Shown: positions 1 to 9,951 of the stretch, one piece after another | Layout: each line of letters starts with the position of its first letter | Numbering within the stretch: the first letter of the stretch is position 1 | Assembly: GCA_003344405.1 (NCBI GenBank) | Contig: NOWV01000028.1 | Location: 124,001-188,000 of the forward strand | Length of the DNA stretch: 64,000 nucleotides | Reading direction: 5' to 3' | DNA from: Trichoplax sp. H2 | Lineage: Eukaryota; Placozoa; Uniplacotomia; Trichoplacea | Position numbers and translations under genes: made by a program | Notes under the pieces: generated by a model | Told to the model about the DNA's origin: nothing | Seen by the model: only the letters and a program-made list of their open reading frames with translations | The model's database searches: none

Positions 1-80
1 ATGTATTTTCTATAGTAAAATAATACTAATTACATACTAAATAAAACTACAAAGGACTCTACTTTTAGTCCTTTTACTAC

Positions 81-586
81 ACGTGGACATTGATAAAGTA
101 ATGTAGCAAAGAGTATCCGTTTTGTCTTTTATGATCTAAGCTTTCTTGTGGCACGTCTTTCAGTTATAGATTTTTCTTAATCCTCCAAATAGTCTGTATA
201 TAATAGTAATGTGTATGCAATGCTAAAATATTGTACTTGCTAATGCTAAAGNNNNNNNNNNNNNNNNNNNNCAGTGCACATAAAGAAATAGTTTAAAGAT
301 ATATACTGTATTTAAGGTGCAATAATATTTATATATCAAGCAGCTTCCCTACTTGATTGTAATCTCATGTAACTGTCTAAAATTAATCATAATTCTTTAT
401 GCAAGAAAATCAAAAACGTGGACATTGATAAAGTAATGTAGCAAAGAGTATCCGTTTTGTCTTTTATGATCTAAGCTTTCTTGTGGCACGTCTTTCAGTT
501 ATAGATTTTTCTTAATCCTCCAAATAGTCTGTATATAATAGTAATGTGTATACAATGCTAAAATATTGTACTTGCTAATGCTAAAG
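81..586. repeat. direct repeat across gap 1 (81-251 and 416-586), probable haplotype overlap
   Basis: The two copies are nearly identical and the left copy stops exactly at the N gap. Upstream of the shared block the sequences differ completely (1-80 versus 272-415), which suggests an insertion/deletion breakpoint between the two haplotypes at this point. A true genomic duplication is the less likely alternative. Confidence 0.75.
252..271. other. assembly gap (20 N) flanked by duplicated contig ends
   Basis: Twenty Ns. The 171 bases left of the gap (81-251) recur at 416-586 with a single visible substitution, so the gap joins two overlapping, unmerged contigs rather than spanning unknown sequence. 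Confidence 0.9.
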
Positions 587-1268
587 CATTTATTGCCCTA
601 TTTTATCAGTTATGTACACTAATTATAAAGTCTATAACTTGCTAGTATAATTAATTAAGTAAAGTAGGTTTTGCATACTTTGTTTTTATATAAATTCTAT
701 TAGTTGAGCAATGCAGTATTGCTGCTTTCAAAACTATCCAATTTTCCGGGCAATATAGGGTTCGATGTCAAATTTTTATGTTTAGCATAATAGATGTTTT
801 AATGTTTAATTTCAATATTTAATACTATTATTGCATTATTTACTTCGTACAACACATCAATTGGCAAACTAATTCCCATATTAAATTATTCTAGACTACA
901 GAATGAGAAACGCCAATAAGGATCAAGATGGATCTTATTCATAAGAAATCAATATTGTAATTTTGTCACTTTAATATATCCAATTATCATCAGCCCATTT
1001 AAATATGCGACAATATAGAAAGATATAGACTCTACGCTTGATATAGGATATATAAATTATGGTCTAATATATATCTTACATTCATCCGGCATTTTCTTTG
1101 TAAATCTTTTTCAGTATCAGCTGGCATGTAAAAGAATTTTATTGTGGCGATTCCGATAAAAATCTATTATCTACAAAAGTAAAACCTTCTTGTAAAGAAT
1201 TCGGTTAACCATTATATTGTCAACAAAGATATTTCTCATTTAGATCTCGTGAACTAACTGCTACAAAA
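587..1268. other. non-coding, upstream of GPCR
   Basis: AT-rich sequence without an open frame of note. It must contain the promoter of the GPCR that follows, but I see no element I can name. Confidence 0.5.
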
Positions 1269-2201
1269 ATGAATAACGTAACAGTTTCAGTTGAAACTTA
1301 CGATGCGCTATCGGTCGTATTTCGGATATTTACTATATCTGTAGGTTCTGCAATACTGGTGAGTGATGCATTTTTATTCGTATTTATTTTGTCGTATAAG
1401 AGTTTAAGAACTCCGTCGAATTTGGTGGTAGTCTCTATGGTTGTAGCTTCAATAATGATGGCAATCACCTTTGTTCTACCAATGGCAATATTTATAGATA
1501 CGACAGGAGAAATATCCAACGATATGATATGTGCTATATTAATGCCTCTAGGTGAATGTTCGTGCCTTATTGTCAATATTCATAACTGCTTACTATGCAT
1601 CGAACGCTATCTCTATCTCATTCATCCTTTCTTCCATCAACGATTTATTAGTAGTAAATTCGTAGTAATAACTATTGCAGCCATTTGGATCTTGAGTACT
1701 TCTTTGATCTATCTGATCCGTGGTGTTACTAAAGAATTAAATTACCCTGATTGGAGAATTGATTCCGAAAAATCTCATCAACATCTCACTACTTTAAGTA
1801 TTTTCGGGGCCCTGATGATTGGCCTTCCGCTGTTAACAATGATTACAACCTACAGCAGATTGCTTTACTTCATATCGCAACACGTTAAACGTATAGATAG
1901 TGAAGTAAGTCAATTTAATGGAGAAGTTGTTCCTAGTAATAGACGCCGATCTATGGCAAAAATGATTTTCTTAATTGGTGTATTTACGCTGTGCTGGCTA
2001 CCATTCTTCATATATATTGTATTGAATTTCATTTTAGGTGTCTATTCCGAGATATTAAATGTTATACGTAGTCTCAGCATAGCTATAGTTTCTCTGTATG
2101 CCTTAATAGGGCCTCTATGCTATGTTTCTTGCAGTCCTGATATCACAAGTAAGTTAAGAGCTTGGAGAAAGAAACATTACTCTACCAGCTGCAAACTTTA
2201 A
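1269..2201 (+). CDS. rhodopsin-like (class A) G-protein-coupled receptor, divergent
   Basis: Intronless 310-residue receptor with seven hydrophobic segments. Class A landmarks seen: Cys88 at the start of TM3, E112-R113-Y114 (the DRY motif as ERY) at the end of TM3, W140 in TM4, P187 in TM5, CWLPF at 242-246 in TM6, and GPLCY at 281-285 where NPxxY is expected. A glycosylation sequon NVT lies at residues 3-5. Oddities: the TM1 Asn and TM2 Asp that bind the sodium/water network are not in their usual places (VSDAFLF and SMVVASI instead), the Asn of NPxxY is Gly, and there is no Cys in the second extracellular loop to pair with Cys88. It is probably a plasma-membrane receptor for an unknown small ligand or peptide. 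The ATG has an A-rich context; an AATAAA lies 182 bases after the stop. Ligand and G protein cannot be inferred. Confidence 0.9.
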   Translation: MNNVTVSVETYDALSVVFRIFTISVGSAILVSDAFLFVFILSYKSLRTPSNLVVVSMVVASIMMAITFVLPMAIFIDTTGEISNDMICAILMPLGECSCLIVNIHNCLLCIERYLYLIHPFFHQRFISSKFVVITIAAIWILSTSLIYLIRGVTKELNYPDWRIDSEKSHQHLTTLSIFGALMIGLPLLTMITTYSRLLYFISQHVKRIDSEVSQFNGEVVPSNRRRSMAKMIFLIGVFTLCWLPFFIYIVLNFILGVYSEILNVIRSLSIAIVSLYALIGPLCYVSCSPDITSKLRAWRKKHYSTSCKL

Positions 2202-2382
2202 ATTACCTTTATTCAAATATACGCTTCCTGGTTGGTAGTGATTAACAAATAACAATATTTAGCGGATTTAGGTATTTTTAGTATTATGCTACATTACGTA
2301 AAATGATTGTAGTAATATGGCTAAGTAATAGATTGTTTAAGCAAAAATTCTACACAATTGTAAATCTTTTTACTCTTAAAGA

Positions 2383-2388
2383 AATAAA
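2383..2388 (+). promoter_or_regulatory. candidate polyadenylation signal of the GPCR gene
   Basis: AATAAA on the coding strand 182 bases downstream of the GPCR stop codon. In AT-rich DNA such hexamers occur by chance. Confidence 0.35.
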
Positions 2389-3650
2389 TCGATGATCAAT
2401 CTCTACAAAGCCTACATATTGTTGCATCAAATTTTCATATAATGATGAGTTTTTCACCTTACTTATAAATTACGACCTATACTACCTGAGGATGTAAACG
2501 TCTTAGCGGTATCTATAAAATAATAATTATATTCTTTACCGGAAAATAGTTTTTCAATACTAATAGAATTATTGGGCTAGATACCATTTATAATTTAGTA
2601 CATTATTAACGGCGCGGCGCTAAGCTATTTTTATATCTGAAAGTATTATTATGACAGTAGGATTCGAAGTTAGACGAAATCTATAATCACGATTCCTGAT
2701 TGCCGAAATAGGTATCGCAGTCTAATGTGTTAGGTCAAATTAAATCGTAAACAAATAATAGTACACATCTTACTAGTAATCTATACCTAGAGCTAATTCT
2801 AATTTATTAATTAAACGACTAATTATTTGCTATAAAATGTTAACAGTATACGAAAATGGTTATATAATCTATCATCAAAGTGATGAGTTATCTAGTGTTA
2901 GGAACGAAGTCTCCAGCTGATCATGATGGATGATGCAATCTTAAAGCTATTATACGCTTTAGTAAGAACACTTAAATATTATATAATCGGAACAAAAGCG
3001 ACTATTTCAACAATATTTATAGGCACTGTAGTGAAATGGCTGTAATCAAATGCCTGCATTATCATACCTGTATAATCGTACAGCTTCTATTAGTTATCCT
3101 TGCCCTTGTCTTAAAACTTGCGTCCATTTCAAACAAAACAGAAACGATTACCCGTACTATCGAGAAAATTTATCTAATTTTAGGATTGAATAAGCATATA
3201 TCTCCTGATAGTTATTTACGTGGATTTATTGGCCATTTGAATAGTCACAAGCATTATATGAACTATTTTAATTGGCCCATTAAAGTATTATTCTAGTCAC
3301 CGTTGGTTCAACAACTTTCTTTAGAAAAATATTTTATGAATCCATAATTAAAGAGGTGTAGTTTACATTGCCTCTCTATTTGAATTCTTTGCTAACAAGC
3401 AGTACTATAATTCTCATAAACATTTAAAATTTCGCAAGGCATAAATATTATCATCAAAACGCCAATAAAAGTATAGTTTATAAACTGTTCTAGATTACCT
3501 CGAATAAGTAATTCATATCTTCACTAAATAACATCCAAATGCAGAACCATACGCTGATATGATAATGTTTACTAGGTTTAAATACAGCTAATAGGTTGTT
3601 TCTAACGGAAAAAATTAATTTTAGGCTGTGCATATTATGACATAGAATTG
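2389..3650. other. non-coding, no feature recognised
   Basis: An 86-codon open frame at 3036-3296 has one hydrophobic stretch but no recognisable domain or splice partners. I do not call it a gene. Nothing else is visible. Confidence 0.45.
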
Positions 3651-3885
3651 TATATCAATTACTGGCTTTAAAGTGTATCAATCAATGCACATGATGACAT
3701 TTATGACCTTTAATTTACAGTTTATGGGAATTAAAGTCTATTTCATCCGGTCCCTAAGTCATTTGGATGTCAATTGCTGACATTAAAATGTATCGATACA
3801 CATAATGACCTTGATGACCGTTAATATGCAATTTACGGGAATTAACGTCAATTTCATTTAATGTTCCTACATCATGAATAAACTT
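3651..3885. repeat. two-copy diverged tandem repeat, period about 117 bp
   Basis: 3651-3767 and 3768-3885 align along their length. Both contain a tcaatt-ctg start, a run of ATGAC tetranucleotide-like steps, and a shared GGGAATTAA(A/C)GTC block followed by ATTTCAT. Confidence 0.7.
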
Positions 3886-4105
3886 ATCTGACGTATTTAA
3901 TGCATGACTTAATAATTGCACAGATAAACTTTTATATTGTTCTTATTTGATTTAATTTGTAGTATCAAAATCTAAATTAAATAATTGGTACTGCATAATA
4001 AATAGCAAATTTCTTCTTAGAAATCTATGACAATAATTATTAAAATTTTATCAACATTAGTATTTTACTTCATTTTCGAAAACTCTATTTTCTCTGCAGT
4101 TTTCT

Positions 4106-5541
4106 CAGCTGCACGTGCGATATTTATGACCTATTATATACTCAAATAAATATTGTTATTAGTGGTAGACATTATGGTGCAGCATTCAACACTTTGAAGT
4201 TTTTATATTTTATAATTATAAAATCGTTTTCGGAGTTGGTATTTTTGATTAGCTTAATTCGCTAATATGATTCCTTTTCACAGTACAGAAATAGTAATAA
4301 ATAAGCAGATACTTAAAAACAAATTTCATTCATAGATAGCCTACACGTATATCGATAGCCACTTTTCATATAATGTAGGTGGATTAATCGCTTTATCACT
4401 AACCACTTATTAATATCGATCCTACCGATTTAATTTACGGAATGCAGCAGCTATTGTTTCAAATGGATAATTATTGATATTATTGGCCGCAAACTGTCTT
4501 GGTAAAGATGGACGAGCATAACAGTTCATTGGCCTGATTTAATGAAAATCATCCATATCCGCTGCCTGGACTTACTAATCGGTACGGTAGGATTCCCATA
4601 ATTATTCATTCTTGGTAGTCTGCTTTCCTGATAAATTACACTGTTACAGTGTTAAATACTGTATTACAGTAGAAATATCTATGTTAGGATAATTCTGTTA
4701 GACTATCCTTACTTAGTTAATTGAAATTAATAGTTATAATAGGGAATGCAAATCATCTACTTACAATTCGAATCATTGTGATTGTAATTTACTTATGGTA
4801 GACTGTAAATTATCATGGAAATGTTCCGTGATAGGACATATCGTAATCTGACTATTCTGTATTAGTCATTACATGTCTATGTTCGTAAATACTGTTGTCT
4901 GCATTAAGGGAGCAGTAGCTAAAATTAATATCTAATTCAGTAAATGATTCTAATGTTAATTGTATTAACTATGACTCATGAACTATTGAGGNNNNNNNNN
5001 NNNNNNNNNNNCAGCTGCACGTGCGATATTTATGACCTATTATATGCTCAAATAAACATTGTCATTAGTAGTAGACATTATGGTACAGCATTCAACACTT
5101 TGAAGTTTTTATATTTTATAATTATAAAATCGTTTTCGGAGTTGGTATTTTTGATTAGCTTAATTCGCTAATATTATTCCTTTTCACAGTACAGAAATAG
5201 TAATTAATAAGCAGATACTTAAAAACAAATTTCATTCATAGATAGCCTATATCGATAGCTACTTTTCATATAATGTAGGAGGATTAATCGCTTTATCACT
5301 AACCATTTATTAATATCGATCCTACCGATTTAATTTACGGAATGCAGCAGCTATTGTTTCAAATGGATAATTATTGGTATTATTGACCGCAAACTGTCTT
5401 GGTAAAGATGCACGAGCATAACAGTTCATTGGCCTGATTTAATGAAAATCATCCATATCCGCTGCCTGGACTTACTAATCGGTACGGTAGGATTCCCATG
5501 ATTATTCATTCTTGGTAGTCTGCTTTCCTGATAAATTACAC
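4106..5541. repeat. duplicated flank left of the LTR insertion (4106-4641 and 5012-5541), haplotype copies
   Basis: The two segments are nearly identical apart from scattered substitutions and a 6-base indel near 4346. The second copy begins exactly at the N gap at 4992-5011. Taken with the matching 5541-6224/6601-7284 pair, they are best read as two alleles placed end to end, not a tandem duplication. Confidence 0.8.
4992..5011. other. assembly gap (20 N)
   Basis: Left side ends inside the LTR; right side restarts in the left flank of the LTR insertion. It marks the junction between the filled-allele contig and the empty-allele contig. Confidence 0.9.
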
Positions 5542-6224
5542 GTATTTTAATATTCTCACGGATAACTCATATTCGTCATAAGTGATCTTAATACGGACAG
5601 TTTAAATAATTTATAGGACTAACTAAGAACAAATCAATATTTATCCTTCCCGCTCAATGAAATAAGTTGAATGATTTTTCACCCTTATTTACTTCACATT
5701 ATTTATAGCAAAGCTGCTATTAGCTAGGACATATAAAGATAATCTTCTGGTTATTAATGACCGATTCTATAAAGCACTGCAATTAGATGGTTATTATCGA
5801 TCATAATCTGCGAATGCTAAATCTTATTAGAATATCGAAATGTAAAGACCTTCAAGCATTTTGTGGTAGATCTACGTATATACTTGTTATTCTATCGATG
5901 ATGCTGCACTATCAACGAATTAAAGAGTAGAGTATGTAGAATAAATAAATATTAATTACAGTATATCAAAGATGTCATTTATTACGAAAAATAGAGGCTC
6001 AAATATTTAATCTTAATTAGCATCAACGATGGTATACATTATGCCACTATCAGAACCTTGAAACTGTCATCAACTAGAAGCTTCAAAGCTACTTATAATA
6101 TAATAGATTATATTTTACGAATGTTCGTTGTTAACTGAGAATTACTTTAATGTTTTTGTACTGCTGATCATTTGAAATCTTTATTTAAAACCTGCAGCTT
6201 ATGATCATGCTTTATGCCTGACTT
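5012..6224. other. alternative-haplotype contig carrying the empty LTR target site
   Basis: 5012-5541 equals the left flank and 5541-6224 equals the right flank (6601-7284) of the LTR. At the join there is one TACAC (5537-5541) and no LTR. The segment is bounded on both sides by 20-N gaps. It is the uninterrupted, pre-insertion form of the locus. Confidence 0.85.
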
Positions 6225-7284
6225 NNNNNNNNNNNNNNNNNNNNCTATTCTGTATTAGTCATTACATGTCTATGTTCGTAAATACTGTTGTCTGCATTAA
6301 GGGAGCAGTAGCCAAAATTAATATCTAATTCAGTAAATGATACTAATGTTAATTGTATTAACTATGACTCATGAACTATTGAGGAATAGTATATAAATGC
6401 AGTATATCGTGAAATAAAAGTGAATTCTCCAACTTAGTGTTTAACGTAAAATACGAGGCGTTTAAGTCTTTGTGTAGTCTGCTAGTAGAGCAAAAGTGTT
6501 TGTGATAGTGCAGATATCGTTCCTTGATACGTGGTTCAAGGAATTGACTTATTGATCGTATATTGCGTTATCTTGTTGCAAAGCTGTTTTGAGACATACA
6601 CGTATTTGAATATTCTCACGGATAACTCATATTCGTCATAAGTGATCTTAATACGGACAGTTTAAATAATTTGTAGGACTAACTAAGAACAAATCGATAT
6701 TTATCCTTCCCGCTCAATGAAATAAGTTGAATGATTTTTCACCCTTATTTACTTCACATTATTTATAGCAAAGCTGCTATTAGCTAGGGCATATAAAGAT
6801 AATCTACTGGTTGTTAATGACCGATTCTATAAAGCACTGCAGTTAGATGGTTATTATCGATCATAATCTGCGAATGCTAAATCTTATTAGAATATCGAAA
6901 TATAAAGACCTTCAGGCATTTTGTGGTAGATCTACGTATATATTTGTTATTCTATCGATGATGCTGCACTATCAACGAATTAAAGAGTAGAGTATGTAGA
7001 ATAAATAAATATTAATTACAGTATATCAAAGATGTCATTTATTACGAAAAATAGAGGCTCAAATATTTAATCTTAATTAGCATCAACGATGGTATACATT
7101 ATGCCACTATCAGAACCTTGAAACTGTCATCAACTAGAAGCTTCAAAGCTACTTATAATATAATAGATTATATTTTACGAATGTTCGTTGTTAACTGAGA
7201 ATTACTTTAATGTTTTTGTACTGCTGATCATTTGAAATCTTTATTTAAAACCTGCAGCTTATGATCATGCTTTATGCCTGACTT
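5541..7284. repeat. duplicated right flank of the LTR insertion (5541-6224 and 6601-7284)
   Basis: The two 684-base segments align without length change and with only scattered substitutions. The first copy ends exactly at the N gap. They are allelic copies of the sequence right of the LTR. Confidence 0.82.
6225..6244. other. assembly gap (20 N)
   Basis: Left side stops at 6224, matching 7284; right side begins with the LTR segment that matches 4852. Same misplacement of haplotype contigs as the gap at 4992. Confidence 0.9.
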
Positions 7285-7879
7285 GTTATGCATTGCAATG
7301 ACTATAAGTACATGTCATTACTACTGTCATCCTAATTATTTGGCTTGGGGCAGTTAAATTTTATCATCTAGCCGATTATTTGCAGCTTCTACTACTACAG
7401 TACATGCTATAAGGTAAGTTTTACGCCAGTGTGACAAAGATGCTTCAAAATATTAAAACAAGAACTAGTATTTCTTTGAAACATTACTTTATTACATAAA
7501 TTTGACTCGTATATTAATACCAAAGACTATCTGCCTTCAATCATACCTCGCTAATGAAGTCGCGACATCAAGCTAAATCGACTATCACATGATCTCTAAT
7601 TATTTATTTTTAATTATAATTATTAACCATCACTTCTAAGCAAAGCGTCGCAGGTAATTAATTCATCCTAGTGAAAATTTATTGGCACGATATTTTAATA
7701 CCTAAAAATATTTTAATATATTCGCCACCGAAAGAAGCTACAACAACATGTCTTCAAGATCATTTATTCTAGGAATAGCTAGTCAGAATCTTATAATCCA
7801 ACTTTCGACTTGACTATTTTCGCATGGTCTTATAATTTTTGTTGTAAGCTAATTTTTGGGGTTACACTGCAGCTGGTCT
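7285..7879. other. non-coding, no feature recognised
   Basis: AT-rich; no open frame or repeat that I can support. Confidence 0.45.
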
Positions 7880-9070
7880 GATTGAAGATAAATAAGTATA
7901 GAAATTTTACCCCATGTCGTCTCTACTATCATGACCTTTATTTTATGACAAGCAGGTTATCTTATCTTACTATTTTATTATATACGTACGGTATATAATT
8001 ATTTACAGCGTCAAAGTTATAGTCTATCACCAGAGGTAAATTACTATTGCACATGAATCCTACTCTTGTTGGTGCTGTCATCGTGACATTGATTTCATTA
8101 AAGCTTAGTTCAAAAAGTTACAAATTCCTTATAGTTTTTAAATTCTTTTCCATGCTGCTGATTATTATATTAGCATATAAATTATTTACGGCGTCAAAGT
8201 TATAATCTACGATTAGCTGTAAATTTTGTGCTTGCCTCACTAGGAAACTACGATAAATAACTGTCGTACGTGAATTTTCTACCCTTGTTGGCTCCATGGT
8301 CGTGACATTTATTTTATTATAAATACCTTAGTTCGACGTGTTACTAATTCCTCTAGTCTTTGAGTTCTATTCTACGTTGGCGATTATTATTTACTAATGA
8401 GATTATTTGCGGCGTCAAGTTATAACTGACGATCAGCGGTAAATTTTGTGCTTGCCTCATTACAAGTGAATAAGTATCGTATATAAATTTTCTACCCTTG
8501 TTGGCACTGTCAACGTGAATTTATTTTATGATAAATAGCTTAGTTCAGCGTATCACTGATTTCTTATGTTCTTTGATTTCTATTCTACGCTCCTGATTAT
8601 TATGCACCCACATAATTATTTAAAGCATCAAAGTTATAAGGTCATCTACGACCAGAGGTATATTTGTGCTTGCCTCATTACAAGTGAATAAAAACTATAG
8701 CATATATGAATTTTCTACCCTACTTGGCACTGTTCTTTTGAGATTTATTTCATTATAGATAGCTTAGTTCAACATATTACTGATTTCTTGTAGTTTTGAG
8801 TTCTATTCCATACTGGTGATTATTATAAATGTGTATAGTTATTTACATTGAGGATATAGAGTATCATACATAAATTCTACTGCTGTTGGCAGCGTCGCCG
8901 TGACATTTATTTCATGACGGATATCTTAGTTCAACGTGTTATTGATTCTTTGTAGTCTTTGAGTTCTATTCTATGACGAATTAGTGCAAACTAGATGCTT
9001 ATCTTACAGTAAGTAAACAACTACATGAATTCTCCCCTTGTCGTCTTTACGATCGTGACGTTGTTGGTCT
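7880..9070. repeat. diverged tandem array, unit about 183-222 bp, roughly five to six copies
   Basis: A recurring order of blocks is seen: attattta(c/a)-gcgtcaaagttat, then gtaaattttgtgcttgcctca, then attttctacccttgttgg-ctgt, then cgtgacatttatttcat, then cttagttcaacgt, then ttgagttctattct. The first block recurs near 7998, 8181, 8402, 8615 and 8837, giving spacings of 183, 221, 213 and 222. Partial units occur at 7880-7960 and 9000-9070. There is no coding potential. It resembles a small degenerate satellite. Confidence 0.8.
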
Positions 9071-9951
9071 TAAGTGTGACCAAATCTTGACTCCTAATAA
9101 GGGCGATTGCGGTACCAGTCGCCACTGAAAAAATAGCTAGAAAAGGTAGTACTCCCCCATTAATAAGTCGATTAACGTGATTAGATGATATTCATGGAAA
9201 AAATTCCTTTCTGTCGTTGAATAATCTTAACTTGAGCTCCAAACTTAGTCCATAGTAGTTCTATTAAGAACAGTTTTATCAATAGAATAGAATTTTTCTT
9301 TATCATTTGAAGGCTAATTTGTTTATTATTACTTATTTGTATGCAGCATAGATTAGAGACCTTTCCTACCTAGTGTTTACTGTTATTTACGTAGATTATT
9401 CGAGTAAATCGTATTTAAAGCTAATAATACAGTCAAAGTGCATAGTCCTACAAGGCAATATCATCAAACTTTCATATGACTACGAGTAAATTTACTAAAT
9501 CAGTCAGGCGGCCTTCTTCTTACACTAGGCCAAAAACGTCAATTATGATTAATTGTCGAAATCCACTCATTAACTCATAAAAAATTCGCTAAGGCATACT
9601 ACATGAAGCTGAAAGATTTACATTAATAATTGTAGTTTTATTGCATAAGTATCATCTAGTAGCTTAGGAGACTCATAACTAATCGACTTACCGATCGAAC
9701 TGGCATCATGCTTATATGAATTCGTGAATAAATTAAAGATATTATTAACTGATGAATAATAATTATTATTATTAAGCTAAAAGTTTTCATTTATTATATT
9801 TTAGTATGAGTAATCAATGATTGGATATGAGTCTCCCAATACTAGTATATCCTCTGAATCTTATTAATGGTATGCATTTTATGCACCATTAGTATGAACT
9901 AGTATCGCAGCTTTTACCCTACTGAAAATTTAATACTTCGATTTACTAAAG
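9071..9951. other. non-coding, upstream of the receptor kinase
   Basis: AT-rich, no gene. It would include the promoter of the receptor kinase gene if the first exon at 9952 is correct. Confidence 0.4.

Larger units (their letters stand above)
4642..6596 (+). mobile_element. solo LTR (filled allele), split by gaps and by an inserted empty-allele contig
   Basis: The LTR is made of 4642-4991 continued by 6385-6596 (6245-6384 repeats 4852-4991), about 562 bp. It starts TGTTACAG, ends GAGACA, and is bounded by a perfect 5-bp target duplication TACAC (4637-4641 and 6597-6601). A TATATAAA at 6390-6397 and AATAAA at 6413-6418 sit where U3 promoter and R polyadenylation signals belong. The block after them (gtttaacgtaaaatacgagg) aligns with the two other LTR copies at 38.3 and 61.0 kb. 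No coding or internal retrotransposon sequence is present, so it is a solo LTR. The Ty3/gypsy-like class is inferred from the 5-bp duplication and TG..CA ends. Confidence 0.82.

Noticed and set aside
3036-3296. 86-codon open frame with an N-terminal hydrophobic stretch
   Set aside because: No domain, no splice partner, composition as in surrounding DNA; could be a small secreted protein but nothing supports it.
4106-7284. Large tandem duplication of about 1.2 kb
   Set aside because: Every duplicated block begins or ends exactly at a 20-N gap, and the blocks order into a filled and an empty allele of one insertion; unmerged haplotypes explain this better.
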